Below are positions 8,001 to 15,515 of a stretch of DNA of 64,000 bases, piece by piece; the stretch's first letter is position 1; each line of letters opens with the position of its first letter. Source of the DNA: Akkermansiaceae bacterium (GTDB lineage Bacteria > Verrucomicrobiota > Verrucomicrobiia > Verrucomicrobiales > Akkermansiaceae); assembly GCA_030725745.1 (NCBI GenBank), contig JANRFH010000003.1, positions 42,344 to 106,343 on the forward strand, written 5' to 3'. The notes below the pieces were generated by a model. That model did not search any database. It worked only from the letters and a program-made list of their open reading frames with translations, and was not told where the DNA came from. The position numbers and the translations under genes are program-made.

Positions 8001-10002
8001 AGTTTTCTCCCCAATTGCGGACTGAGCTGAATGTCCAGTCTGAGTAGTTGTTATTGGGATCAGAATGCACCTCCGAAAGCCTGCTCTCTGTGCCGTTGGG
8101 TGAAATGAGGCTGATTGCAAGATCACCGCGATTCACGTGCGTGATATCCACTTTCAGAGTCACCTGCTCGATCCGGATATTCGAGGCCGACAGGTCGAAT
8201 TCACGGACGACTCCATTGACGGTATTGTTGGGGATACTAGCTCCAATGCTATTCTGGGTTCTGACTGTGGAAATTTGCGTCTCTAGGTTCGTCCATGTTG
8301 CAGCCATGTCCACAGCTGCAGTCACATCAATCAGGCCAGCACCGAAGTCATGGTTAAAATTGAAACCCGCGCCATTGACGATCCAGTCGCCATTGGTCGG
8401 ATTGATCTTATTCGCGGAGCGGATGAGGATTTCCTGCACATCGCGCCAGCCGAGCTCGGGGTTTTTCTCCAGCATCAGAGCGATGGCACCCGCAACCGCA
8501 GGGCAAGCCGATGAAGTGCCGCCGAATGTCGTGGTGTAGTCGGCACCGAGTACGGAAGTCGCCGTTGAATAGCCGTTGGAGCCGGTGACATCCGTAGTGG
8601 TAATGCCTAGGGTGCCGCCGTTCGATGGGGCGCAAATGACGACGTTTGCTCCGGGCTCTGAGTAGAAAGACCTAAGTCCCGAAGAAGAAGTGGCACCCAC
8701 CGCGATGGTGTAGATCGAGTTCGCGTAGCTGTCGTAGTTTGAGTTGTCGCCGTTGTCGCCGCCGTTACCGCCCGCCCAGGTGAAGATGGTTCCTTTACCT
8801 CCACGTCCGTTCTCAGCAGCGGTCTTGAGGGCTGCTTTCGCTGCTGCGCTCGCTCCTCCAAGAAAGGTTCCCGAATCACTGGGTCCCCAGCTATTGCTGG
8901 AAATATCGATGCGCGTTGGCTCGTGTGTTAGGGCTTCAGCGACATCCGTAGCGGTGAAACCGCCGGCAATAAGGCGCAGGCCGTAAAGTGTGGCTTCCGG
9001 AGCGACCCCGGAGACTCCCAAGTTGTTGTTACCCCTAGCTGCCGCGACTCCCGCGCATGCCGTTCCGTGGCTGTCACCTGCTCCTGGGCTTGGATCGTTG
9101 TCATCGCCGTTCCAATCGTAATCAAAGTCGGTATTCGCATTTGTCGTGAGATCCGGATGGTTGGTTTGCATGCCATCATCCACAATAGAAATACCGATTC
9201 CTGTGCCCTTCACGCCGCCCGTCTCGCCATATTTCCAAGCGTCCTCGACGTTCATATCAGAGCCCGCCACAGCCGCGCCGCTGGCTTTTAGATGCCACTG
9301 TCTTGCGATGTGAGTGTCGTTGGGCAGCGCCCTTTTCACCACGTTTTCGGTCAAAAGCACATCGGCTGTCTCCACGAAATTCTCATCACGGATGCCCTCG
9401 ATCTTCGCAAGCGCTTCCAGTGGCTGATCTGCCGAAAAAATCACATACTCCGGTGCATACGAAGGCCTGTCCTTGATGATCAAGCCATGCTTCTTAGCAA
9501 GCAGCTCGGCCTGTTCCTGAGGCAGCTTCGCAAAAATGTCAGAAGTCACAAACCTCGGCTGAGGATCGTTATTTTGCTCACCATCCTGATATACGACGGG
9601 CATCACACCTTTCGGCGCATCCAGCTCGGCAAGCCTTTCGGAGAGAGTCTCGACTGTGGCAGGGGGATCTAGCCGCACGATCTCATCTTTACCATCAGCA
9701 TCACGCAGTGCCGCCTTATTGAGCGAGACTTTCAGAACCGTCCCGTCCTCCGTGTTGCGATATTCTAGTTTGGATTCGTCACGCTCCTTCTTTTCTATCA
9801 CGGCTTCCACTTCATCCCCGGCGGGTTGGTCTGCGGCATCCTTGACTAGCGGAGCGGAAACTGGGGAAACGGAAGCCGAATCCGGCTTCGACGCAACATC
9901 CCCTGCACCTCCGTGCATGAAGAAAAATAAAGCTGCCGAACCAATAAGCAGCGCAAAAAAGGCAAGCAGAGCCGCCGGTTTCTTAAAAAAGGGTCTTTCC
10001 AT
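5098..10002 (-). CDS. Large secreted kexin-like subtilase (S8) with P domain and Ig-like repeats
   Basis: Taking the start as ATG 10002 gives 1634 residues; the frame runs 19 codons further upstream, but those lack signal character. A membrane/signal helix (about 8-28) and a propeptide region precede the S8 domain: catalytic D275 in IVDDGMQ, H312 in DSHGTACAG, oxyanion N413 in WAGGNGG and nucleophile S497 in GGTSSACP. The DDG, GNGG and GTSSA forms are kexin/furin-like. A proprotein-convertase P domain follows (VDITHVNRGDLAISL...RGTWTVKVAD), then Ig-like modules, a lamin-tail-like stretch, a Calx-beta-like region, a putative Ig (SGTVALDATPGPYPI) and a C-terminal FLEYAMG motif common in secreted verrucomicrobial proteins. 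It is probably exported and cleaves proteins or polypeptide polymers outside the cell. It follows rlmD by 53 bases. Confidence 0.9.
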   Translation of the reverse strand: MERPFFKKPAALLAFFALLIGSAALFFFMHGGAGDVASKPDSASVSPVSAPLVKDAADQPAGDEVEAVIEKKERDESKLEYRNTEDGTVLKVSLNKAALRDADGKDEIVRLDPPATVETLSERLAELDAPKGVMPVVYQDGEQNNDPQPRFVTSDIFAKLPQEQAELLAKKHGLIIKDRPSYAPEYVIFSADQPLEALAKIEGIRDENFVETADVLLTENVVKRALPNDTHIARQWHLKASGAAVAGSDMNVEDAWKYGETGGVKGTGIGISIVDDGMQTNHPDLTTNANTDFDYDWNGDDNDPSPGAGDSHGTACAGVAAARGNNNLGVSGVAPEATLYGLRLIAGGFTATDVAEALTHEPTRIDISSNSWGPSDSGTFLGGASAAAKAALKTAAENGRGGKGTIFTWAGGNGGDNGDNSNYDSYANSIYTIAVGATSSSGLRSFYSEPGANVVICAPSNGGTLGITTTDVTGSNGYSTATSVLGADYTTTFGGTSSACPAVAGAIALMLEKNPELGWRDVQEILIRSANKINPTNGDWIVNGAGFNFNHDFGAGLIDVTAAVDMAATWTNLETQISTVRTQNSIGASIPNNTVNGVVREFDLSASNIRIEQVTLKVDITHVNRGDLAISLISPNGTESRLSEVHSDPNNNYSDWTFSSVRNWGENSRGTWTVKVADRSAANNAVGTLNSLELTVFGASDAPTNPAPQLVITSPADGALFSPNVPVTLTATATDLDIDGNDSPITNVQFFVNGIPFGPPDFFAPYAIQITPPLGNVSIVAKSTDPDGKTGESLPVSIFVANQVPVVEAFTVNYGAQAFADQQVSVLTVETSDPEGDDVTVSYQWRFSTDLITYVDESGATSANLPISPDNAGKAWVCEIRAKDTSNNTSAPTVTSPVNILTRPPLSIEPGSEFTYASGLVLNGSDKEITRPAIIHEFSQGSVGTQAAWVEILVMQDSDLSNWSLSDPEGNALLFLEDEVWENIPAGTLIVIFNGGAARDPLVEAPNFDASSGKIIVASTNRSYFSSNGADWPNFGNTGDSIFLLDASEGLIHSIAYGNSTATTPNVGNVPVLEATYYAGQEDIDADEANNWVLTTATNKRSVPTSDSSARVQLPLGTYTEDFNTIPGADGRDYPDGWTSYNQLTTSTTKTTEFPTMRLGTIDSFVAGNYNFGSQIGLLGSSSGSVFDPSYITLTLENTRRLSDLKISYDIIKVKRGGRSISFKLQYTTSPPGNTASIWTDVPGGAYDSGTLDSGTVTSFSNISLPAGFNNLETPIYLRWFYKSSGTSGLRDALAIDNVSITSAQVGSIFLNLTFQPDTVLENAGATSAVGTVTAHTPVTTDTLIQLTSSNTGLVTVPASILMRAGQSVVKFPIGVIDNAAVDGTRSVSISVAATGLVGDNQTFKVADDEGLPAGVTPGFPNGGVNDVFVSQLRSGVLKNPPTFSLAPGSVLPDGLFLSSATGIISGTVALDATPGPYPITIQLTNILGDVTTQSFVLNVGSGPPPFPEWIAGIMLSDETATGDPDFDLFPNFLEYAMGTLPDTIEIPSPVIFVREGDEISITYPEAIGLVGVVIIVEWSPSMEDGTWSTEDITKVEVPALSNEFQTVMKASLPIDPLEPKRFMRLRATEVPES

Positions 10003-10055
10003 CGCGCTGGGAGGATTACTGCCGCAAGGCCAGAGCACAAGCAGTCGTTTGCACC

Positions 10056-11282
10056 TCAAAGCACCTTTTTCACCAGCACCATCACGTTCTCCACGTGCCT
10101 CGTGTGCGGAAAAAGATCGAAAGGCTGCACCTCCTCCAGCACATACCCCGACTCGCGCAATATCTTGTAATCCCGCACCTGCGTCGCCGGATCACATGAC
10201 ACATAAATCACACGCTCCGGCCCATAAGCCACCAGCTGCGCTAGAAACTCCGGCGTACTCCCCTTCCTCGGCGGATCGATGATCACCGCCGTCTCCTCCG
10301 GCGGCGTATCGATCTTCGCGAAAATCTCCTCCGCATCCGCCTGCAAGATACTCACATTCGTGAAACCATTCAGCGCCACATTCCTCCCCGCCCACTTCGC
10401 GCCCGCCTCATTCACCTCCACACCCATCACCTTCTCAAAACGCCCCGCCAGGCACAGCCCGAAGAGACCCGCCCCGCAATACGCATCCACCAGGTATTTC
10501 GCCCCGCCCGCCAGCGCCTTCTCCCCCACATAGCCCGTGAATTTAGGCAAAATGAACGGATTGTTCTGGAAAAACTCCCCCGCCACAAAGTCGAACTTCA
10601 CCCCGCCCACCTCCTCACGCGCAATCGCTTTAGGATTCCGCTCCACCCGCCCCTCCGTCGCCCGCAACAGCACCGTCGCCCCGCGCTTGAACTGACGCCC
10701 GTTCGCCCGCAAATCCGCATGCACCTCCGGCAGCGCCGCATTGATCTCCTCCATCGCAATCGGGCAATTCTCGACATTCACCAGCTCACGCCGCCGCCCC
10801 ACCTGCAGAAATCCAATCTCCTTCACCACCCCATCCACCGGCTTCTCGAAGTGCGGCGTGATTTTAGAACGGTAATTCCACACCTGCCCCGAGCTCTCGC
10901 ACGGATTCACCTCACGCTCCTCCCCCGCCATGTGTTTCAGCAGCTCCCACACCTGCCTCGTCTTCCACGCCAGCTGCTTCTCATAGGAAAGGTGCTGATA
11001 CTGGCAGCCCCCACACTCCCCGAACAGCGGGCAACCCGGCTTCACCCGATCCGGAGACTCCTCCAGCACCTCCACCAGATCCCCCTGCGAGTGATTCTTA
11101 TCGTTTCTGAAAATCCTCGTCCTCACCAGCTCCCCCGGCAGCGCGTAGGGCACAAACACCACCCAACCATCCACCCGGCCAACACCCGCCCCCAGATTCG
11201 TCAGCGCATCGATGCGCACATCAATCTCCTCATGGTATTCAAACGGCGTCGGGACAAACTTCTTCGGCGGGCGGCTGTGCAT
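10056..11282 (-). CDS. rlmD: 23S rRNA (uracil-5-)-methyltransferase, RlmD/TrmA family
   Basis: The 408-residue enzyme has an N-terminal TRAM domain (about 12-70), iron-sulfur cysteines C84, C90 and C93 in CPLFGECGGC with a further Cys in VENCPI, an AdoMet-binding fold (VDAYCGAGLFGL, QADAEEIF, IIDPPRKG) and the catalytic Cys in VSCDPATQVRDY. The cluster cysteines mark the RlmD/RlmC side of the family, not TrmA. It puts a 5-methyl group on a uridine of 23S rRNA using S-adenosylmethionine. Which uridine (1939 or 747) cannot be told from sequence alone. It is transcribed towards the large protease gene. Confidence 0.92.
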   Translation of the reverse strand: MHSRPPKKFVPTPFEYHEEIDVRIDALTNLGAGVGRVDGWVVFVPYALPGELVRTRIFRNDKNHSQGDLVEVLEESPDRVKPGCPLFGECGGCQYQHLSYEKQLAWKTRQVWELLKHMAGEEREVNPCESSGQVWNYRSKITPHFEKPVDGVVKEIGFLQVGRRRELVNVENCPIAMEEINAALPEVHADLRANGRQFKRGATVLLRATEGRVERNPKAIAREEVGGVKFDFVAGEFFQNNPFILPKFTGYVGEKALAGGAKYLVDAYCGAGLFGLCLAGRFEKVMGVEVNEAGAKWAGRNVALNGFTNVSILQADAEEIFAKIDTPPEETAVIIDPPRKGSTPEFLAQLVAYGPERVIYVSCDPATQVRDYKILRESGYVLEEVQPFDLFPHTRHVENVMVLVKKVL

Positions 11283-11386
11283 CTCCCGCTAGATAAGTCA
11301 TTTCCCCCAAGAAAGGAACCGCGATTTAAAATCGCGACGGCAACCGGTGATGGGGAGGGGATTTGGGAGATTCAACGCAGCATATT

Positions 11387-11393
11387 GTTAGGC
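11387..11393 (-). other. attC-like R'' half-site at the end of the cassette island
   Basis: On the minus strand the bases read GCCTAAC followed by AATATGC, the canonical RYYYAAC core of an attC site, 15 bases after the toxin stop codon. No matching GTTRRRY partner is visible further on, so the element looks truncated at the island boundary. Confidence 0.4.
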
Positions 11394-11407
11394 TTCTTCT
11401 TGATTTG

Positions 11408-11674
11408 TTAGAACAGGTCTGAATGTGTGCCGGTTCGACCGAGCGTCAAGACGTCCGGAGCAACCTTGTAGATCAAGATCCAGTCGGGCTCTATGTGGCA
11501 GTCACGCCATCCTGACCAATTGCCTGACAGAGGATGATCGGCGAATCGTTCAGGCAAGGTGTCTCCAGCGACGAGCAGATCCACGATCGCCTTGAGCTTG
11601 TCTAGATCCTTGCCACGTTTCTTCAGCTTCTTAACGTCCTTCTTGAATGAGCTGGGCTGAACTACCCTCATCAT
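11408..11674 (-). CDS. yafQ: YafQ-type mRNA interferase toxin
   Basis: I start this at ATG 11674, giving 88 residues, because that ATG overlaps the antitoxin stop in a TGATG arrangement; the open frame extends upstream only through GTG and TTG codons. The RelE-fold protein keeps the YafQ catalytic set: H47 in ADHPLSGN, H60 and D64 in CHIEPDW, and H84 in GTHSD. These match H50, H63, D67 and H87 of E. coli YafQ with a constant offset of 3. Such toxins cut mRNA on the ribosome. It forms a translationally coupled module with the DinJ/RelB-like gene upstream and sits inside a run of attC-like elements. Confidence 0.88.
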   Translation of the reverse strand: MMRVVQPSSFKKDVKKLKKRGKDLDKLKAIVDLLVAGDTLPERFADHPLSGNWSGWRDCHIEPDWILIYKVAPDVLTLGRTGTHSDLF

Positions 11675-11928
11675 CACCAAGATGCGTAAAGCTCTTCAGT
11701 GCTGTCGAACGTCTCGACATCCTCTCCACTGTCAGCCATGGAAAGCACCCTAGCTGTCTCGGCATTCGGCGTCCTCAGCTCCACTGGAAACTCCCCACGC
11801 ATGGCAATCTGCCGATAAAGCAATCGAATGGCCTCGGTCGGCGTCAATCCGATGGCTTCAAGAACGCGCTCGGTCGCGGCCTTAGTAGCCGGATCGATTC
11901 GAGCGTGGATTACTGCGGTCTGCGCCAT
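11674..11928 (-). CDS. dinJ: RelB/DinJ-family antitoxin
   Basis: This 84-residue protein begins with the ribbon-helix-helix of the DinJ/RelB family (AVIHARIDPATKAATERVLEA, then IGLTPTEAIRLLYRQI). The acidic C-terminal half (NAETARVLSMADSGEDVETF) is the part that would wrap around and neutralise the toxin. The stop codon overlaps the toxin start. Antitoxins of this family bind their own promoter, so the 50-base gap to the attC-like element at 11978 probably holds an autoregulated promoter. Confidence 0.88.
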   Translation of the reverse strand: MAQTAVIHARIDPATKAATERVLEAIGLTPTEAIRLLYRQIAMRGEFPVELRTPNAETARVLSMADSGEDVETFDSTEELYASW

Positions 11929-11977
11929 GGCAAAAGTGTATCACGCTTGGCACACAGAGCGAGCAGTTATTTTTCTT

Positions 11978-12065
11978 GCCTAGCGTTAGAGTGGTGGCAC
12001 GCCTAGAGAAAGCACCGTATTCATCTGGTGGCCGGTTCGGCGTTGCCACTCACGCCTTGTTGTGC
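11978..12065 (-). other. attC-like element 1
   Basis: Read on the minus strand, the element opens with GCACAACAAGGCGTGAGT and closes with ACTCTAACGCTAGGC. Between them, GTGGCAACGCC pairs with GGCGTGCCAC leaving one unpaired base, as expected of the extrahelical bases in attC stems. R' is GCTAGGC, one mismatch from GTTRRRY. The stop codon of the 179-residue gene lies inside the element, as is common in gene cassettes. It shares its end sequences (AACAAGGCGT and ACTCTAACG) with element 2. Confidence 0.55.
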
Positions 12066-12560
12066 TTGGTGGTTTTCGGTCGATTCCGGAACGTGGCGAT
12101 GCACCAAATCCGAAGCTTCGATCACCCAGACCGCTCCATCTGCCCACTCAATCGTGTGCAGGAGATTGTCCTTATCGGTCAGCGTGAACTCGTCATACCG
12201 CCAATCGCCATGAATTCCTTGAGACGACTCCGCCATCCTCAGTTCGTAGCGATATACGATCGGGTAGTGCAGCACGATCGTTCCAGAATACGCGGAATGT
12301 AGCTCGATCTCGATCCACGAGAACTGATGATTGTCCCAAGTGGGAGCTCCGTGGTCACCCATTCGGAACGCGACGAGTCGGGAATCATGTGGAGCCTCGG
12401 CCAGATCGAACTGATACCACCAACTCGACGTCGCGATCTCAAACGCTGACGCGGGAAATTTGTCTTTGAGCGCCTCAAGATGAGCTTGGTAGTCGTCCCA
12501 ATTCTTGCGCGCCTCGTCAATGGAGTCGTTGTCTCGGTTGGCGGCTAGAATGAAGGACAT
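12021..12560 (-). CDS. Hypothetical protein, probable cassette gene
   Basis: I do not recognise this 179-residue protein. It has no signal peptide or membrane helix and is rich in Trp, Asp and His (SSWWYQFDLAEAPHDSR, DWRYDEFTLTDKDN). The N-terminal LAANRDNDSIDEARKNWDDYQAHLE looks helical and the rest mostly beta. Its start lies about 10 bases after attC-like element 2 and its stop lies inside attC-like element 1, so it has the shape of a single-gene integron cassette. Like most cassette genes, its function cannot be guessed. Confidence 0.65.
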   Translation of the reverse strand: MSFILAANRDNDSIDEARKNWDDYQAHLEALKDKFPASAFEIATSSWWYQFDLAEAPHDSRLVAFRMGDHGAPTWDNHQFSWIEIELHSAYSGTIVLHYPIVYRYELRMAESSQGIHGDWRYDEFTLTDKDNLLHTIEWADGAVWVIEASDLVHRHVPESTENHQAQQGVSGNAEPATR

Positions 12561-12570
12561 TTTTTGGCAC

Positions 12571-12651
12571 GTTAGAGTATAGGCGACCCGGGGGAAAGAT
12601 CGGATTTTATCAGACGGCTGTCTCGGGGTCGCCTACTACGCCTTGTTAGCT
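12571..12651 (-). other. attC-like element 2
   Basis: On the minus strand it starts AGCTAACAAGGCGTAGT, has perfect 10-bp arms TAGGCGACCC and GGGTCGCCTA around a 36-base loop, and ends TACTCTAACG. The ends match element 1. The R' box that should follow is degenerate (GTGCCAA). It lies between the 136-residue gene, whose stop is 6 bases away, and the start of the 179-residue gene. Confidence 0.55.
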
Positions 12652-12656
12652 TTCTT

Positions 12657-13067
12657 CTATTTGATTGTGGTCTCGATGTTCACGTCCTGTCCGAACTCTT
12701 CTTTGAGCGCCTCATCGAGCGGTTTGGAATTCTTCAAGCTCTTCTCTGAAATAGCTTGGGCTTCTTCGGCAATACGATTGAAATACTCCTCGGAATCCAC
12801 GTGGATCTGATCACTCAACGCTGACAGCCAGTAAGGATCCGACTGAAGAAATCGATACTCTCCGACAACGAACGTAAGACAATTCTGACGTGCCCTTTCA
12901 GTCTCGCCCTTCTCAAGTGTCTTTAGAAGAGTAACGTGTTTGAATAGGTTCGTGCGATTATTCCGCTTGGAAGCAGCGGTGTTCCCCATCACGAAGCCAA
13001 CGCTCCAAACAGCGAGGACGAAGACTAATAATCCCAACGCTACGAACGCTTTTTGTCTTCTCTTCAT
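12657..13067 (-). CDS. Hypothetical membrane-anchored protein, probable cassette gene
   Basis: This 136-residue protein has a basic N-terminus (MKRRQK) and one membrane helix (about 7-27, FVALGLLVFVLAVWSVGFVMG). A predicted helical, charged periplasmic domain follows (NLFKHVTLLKTLEKGETERARQ...EEYFNRIAEEAQAISEK). I know no family for it. Its ATG lies 5 bases from the end of attC-like element 3 and its stop 5 bases from the start of element 2, the compact spacing of a gene cassette. It contains more A+T than the flanking chromosomal genes. Confidence 0.65.
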   Translation of the reverse strand: MKRRQKAFVALGLLVFVLAVWSVGFVMGNTAASKRNNRTNLFKHVTLLKTLEKGETERARQNCLTFVVGEYRFLQSDPYWLSALSDQIHVDSEEYFNRIAEEAQAISEKSLKNSKPLDEALKEEFGQDVNIETTIK

Positions 13068-13072
13068 TTATT

Positions 13073-13132
13073 AGCTAACAGTGTTATTCGTAGGAGGTCA
13101 CCGGGTGATATCTACGATGACCATTGTTAGGA
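13073..13132 (-). other. attC-like element 3 (60 bp)
   Basis: On the minus strand it runs from TCCTAAC to GTTAGCT, exactly 60 bases, the size of a classic 59-base element. Inside, ATCGTAG pairs with CTACGA and TCACC with GGTGA, leaving a few bulged bases. CTAAC and GTTAG at the two ends are complementary, as in R boxes. It is the clearest attC candidate in the island. Confidence 0.55.
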
Positions 13133-13325
13133 GTCTTGTGTCCTGATCCTTGTAATGACAAGGAATTTGTCGTGAAACGTGCGTATATCAGGTCAGATTC
13201 CCGGGACATTTGCGGATGGAGTTCGCCTCTTGATATCACACCTGCTTCCGTGCGTTCCGCAGGATGAATTGGAGGAGAGTTGCCGCTATTCGCGGGACAA
13301 TGGTGTGGGCAAAAACCTGCCGGGA

Positions 13326-14006
13326 CTACTCCGTGTCCATGACCTTGCGGAGCATGATGTTCCGATACATGACATCGCTGCCGTGATCTTGGAGGTGGAT
13401 GGGGCCGGGGTTGGCGGCGAAGTCTTTGACATCCTTGTATTTGCTTTTGGCGAAGGCTGCCTTCCACTCGTCGGAGCCGACTTCGATCTCCATGACGAGC
13501 TCGCCGTTGATCCAGTGCTGGAGGGTGTTGCCGACGGCGAGGATGCGGGCGGTGTTCCACTCGGTGCCGGGGGCGTTGACCTTTTTCTTGTCTTCGTCGG
13601 CGCCTTTGAGGGCGTAGAGGCAGGCGACTTTGTTTTTCTCGGTGCCGGCGTCATCGTAGACTTGGTATTCGAGGCCGATGGATTCGTCGTTGACGCGGTA
13701 TTTGACGCCGCTGTTGCCGCCTTCGCTGATGATGAATTCGAATTTCAGCTCGAAGCTGAAATAACCGTGTTCCTTTGTGATGATGTGGCCGCCGCGGCCT
13801 TCGGCGCTTTTGTCGAGCTTGAGCACGCCGTCTTTGATCGACCATTGTGGGCCGGCTTCGGGGTGTTTTTCGCGGCTTCCGGCGGAGCCGTTTTGCCAGA
13901 GTTCGAGGCTGTCGTTTTCGAGGAGATTCACCCAGCCGTAATCGCCTTCGGGATCTGCGGCGTGGGCGGTGAGGAGGAGGAAGGGGAGCAGGAGTAGTTT
14001 TTTCAT
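13326..14006 (-). CDS. DUF1080 (LamG-like) secreted protein
   Basis: The 226-residue protein has a signal peptide (MKKLLLLPFLLLTAHA) and a DUF1080/3-keto-disaccharide hydrolase-type fold: GWVNLLENDSLELWQNG, WSIKDGVLKL, GGHIITKEHGYFSFELKFEF, GNSGVKYRV, LEYQVYDD and IHLQDHGSDVMYRNIMLR. Known members cleave 3-keto-sugars or bind carbohydrate in the periplasm. It is the last gene of a three-gene minus-strand run with the beta-propeller protein (10-base gap) and a cupredoxin. Together they suggest an oxidative sugar-processing unit, although the substrate cannot be told. Confidence 0.88.
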   Translation of the reverse strand: MKKLLLLPFLLLTAHAADPEGDYGWVNLLENDSLELWQNGSAGSREKHPEAGPQWSIKDGVLKLDKSAEGRGGHIITKEHGYFSFELKFEFIISEGGNSGVKYRVNDESIGLEYQVYDDAGTEKNKVACLYALKGADEDKKKVNAPGTEWNTARILAVGNTLQHWINGELVMEIEVGSDEWKAAFAKSKYKDVKDFAANPGPIHLQDHGSDVMYRNIMLRKVMDTE

Positions 14007-14015
14007 GAAAGGAGA

Positions 14016-15515
14016 TTATTTCGCGGGGATTTCTCTGACGGTGTAGCAGACGAGTGGGTTGAGAGACATGGGGAAGGAGAATTCATAGCAGAAGTCTTCC
14101 TTGTGCGCGGAGCCGAGGGCGATGTCGAAGACCTTGCCGGAATCGTCCGCCGGGGTGAAGGCGAGGGTGACTTCTTCCTTGTCGATCTGTTTCGAGCCGT
14201 AGCTCGCATGATAGTCGAAGGTGTAGCGGCTGAGGGTGACCTTTTCCAGGGTGGAGGTGTCTTCGATTTTTTCCAAGAACTCCACGCGGAAGCCATCGGG
14301 GCGGATGGTGATGTCTTTCACATCTTGGAAAGGGGCTGCGCCGGTGTAAGTGATGCGAGCCATACCCTCGCCGCCGGGCCATGAGAGGTGGGTGCTGCCG
14401 AGGATGAGGCTGGCGTTGCGATCAAAGGCAAGGCGGTTGATGCCCATGTCGAGGCCGCTGCCATCGACGAATGGGGTGCAAGCGCCTTGGGTGACACCGT
14501 TTACCTCTTCAAGCATGAGGCGGATGACACGGGATTTGTTCATTTCACCGATGAGCATCTGCCCGCCGAAGGGGCCGAAGCCCTCAGGGATGAGGATGGG
14601 CTGGGTGGGGGAATTCGCCATGGTGGATTGGGGGAACCAAACGGCGGCGGGGGTGCGCATTTTTTCAAGCTCCGCTATGGGAATATCGAGGGGATTGGGG
14701 CCATCGTAGCCTTCTGTCCAAGGAAGGCTGGCGGGGTGGCCGTAGAACTTTCCTTTTTCGATGTGATGCAGCTTGCTGGTGCCGAGCCAGTCGCCTTGGT
14801 TGTCGGAGACGTAGAGTTTCCCCTCGGCATCGAAGCCGAGGCCGTTCGGGGAGCGCACGCCGGATGCCCAGGGGGTCATCTCGCCGGTTTCGCCGTCGAT
14901 TTTGACGACCCAGCCACGGTAGGGCACGCGGGAATACATGCGGCCCGCATCGTTTTTGACTTTCTTCCAGTGCTCACCGTCTCCGTAGAAATCCTCGCGC
15001 GGCAGGCCGAGCTCCAGCCACTCGCCGCGAATTTCTTCCCGGATGGGTGCGCCGTTCGAGGCGACGTTGAGAGAGACGAAATAATTGCCATCCTTATCTT
15101 TCAGGGGGCCGAAGGCGAACTCGTGGTAGTTCCCGCTCATTCCGAAATCATCGCAGAGGTTCCGGTAGATGTCTGCGAGGCCGTCGCCATCGGTGTCTGA
15201 AATGCGGGTCAGCTCGGGACGCTGCATGACCGTGATGTTGTTGTCATCCTCGGCGACGAGTCCTAGTGGCTCGTGCAAGCCGCTTGCGAAAAGCGACCAG
15301 CTTTTCTTCTCGGGATCGTAGAGGCGCACTTCGCCATCGTGGAAGGCGACGGCGATTTTCCCGTTCGGCATGATATCGATGCCGCCGACTTGGCGGTCTT
15401 TTCCTGGCTCTACCAAGATGGACTCAATATCAAAAGCAGGGTGCTGCGCTGCGCAAAGTGCTGCCGAGGCAGCAAGCGCGAAGAGGGTCTGGAGATTGGT
15501 TTTCATGAAATTCAT
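14016..15515 (-). CDS. Secreted beta-propeller, PQQ/sorbosone-dehydrogenase-like
   Basis: The roughly 499-residue protein carries a signal peptide (LFALAASAALCAAQ). Propeller blades of the soluble glucose/sorbosone dehydrogenase type follow: GGIDIMPNGKIAVAFHDGEV, LHEPLGLVAEDDNNITVMQR, DTDGDGLADIY, SPNGLGFDAEGKLYVSDNQG and PAAVWFPQ. In Verrucomicrobiota such propellers often sit next to or are fused with c-type cytochromes; here no CxxCH is present and the likely redox partner is the cupredoxin encoded upstream, whose stop overlaps this start (ATGA). ATG 15506 (MKTNLQ) is an alternative start with the same signal peptide. Substrate and cofactor are unproven. Confidence 0.82.
   Translation of the reverse strand: MNFMKTNLQTLFALAASAALCAAQHPAFDIESILVEPGKDRQVGGIDIMPNGKIAVAFHDGEVRLYDPEKKSWSLFASGLHEPLGLVAEDDNNITVMQRPELTRISDTDGDGLADIYRNLCDDFGMSGNYHEFAFGPLKDKDGNYFVSLNVASNGAPIREEIRGEWLELGLPREDFYGDGEHWKKVKNDAGRMYSRVPYRGWVVKIDGETGEMTPWASGVRSPNGLGFDAEGKLYVSDNQGDWLGTSKLHHIEKGKFYGHPASLPWTEGYDGPNPLDIPIAELEKMRTPAAVWFPQSTMANSPTQPILIPEGFGPFGGQMLIGEMNKSRVIRLMLEEVNGVTQGACTPFVDGSGLDMGINRLAFDRNASLILGSTHLSWPGGEGMARITYTGAAPFQDVKDITIRPDGFRVEFLEKIEDTSTLEKVTLSRYTFDYHASYGSKQIDKEEVTLAFTPADDSGKVFDIALGSAHKEDFCYEFSFPMSLNPLVCYTVREIPAK

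Noticed and set aside
13084..13560. Long minus-strand ORF rich in Arg, His and Pro
   Set aside because: Composition is that of a shadow frame, and it overlaps the DUF1080 gene and the attC-like element.
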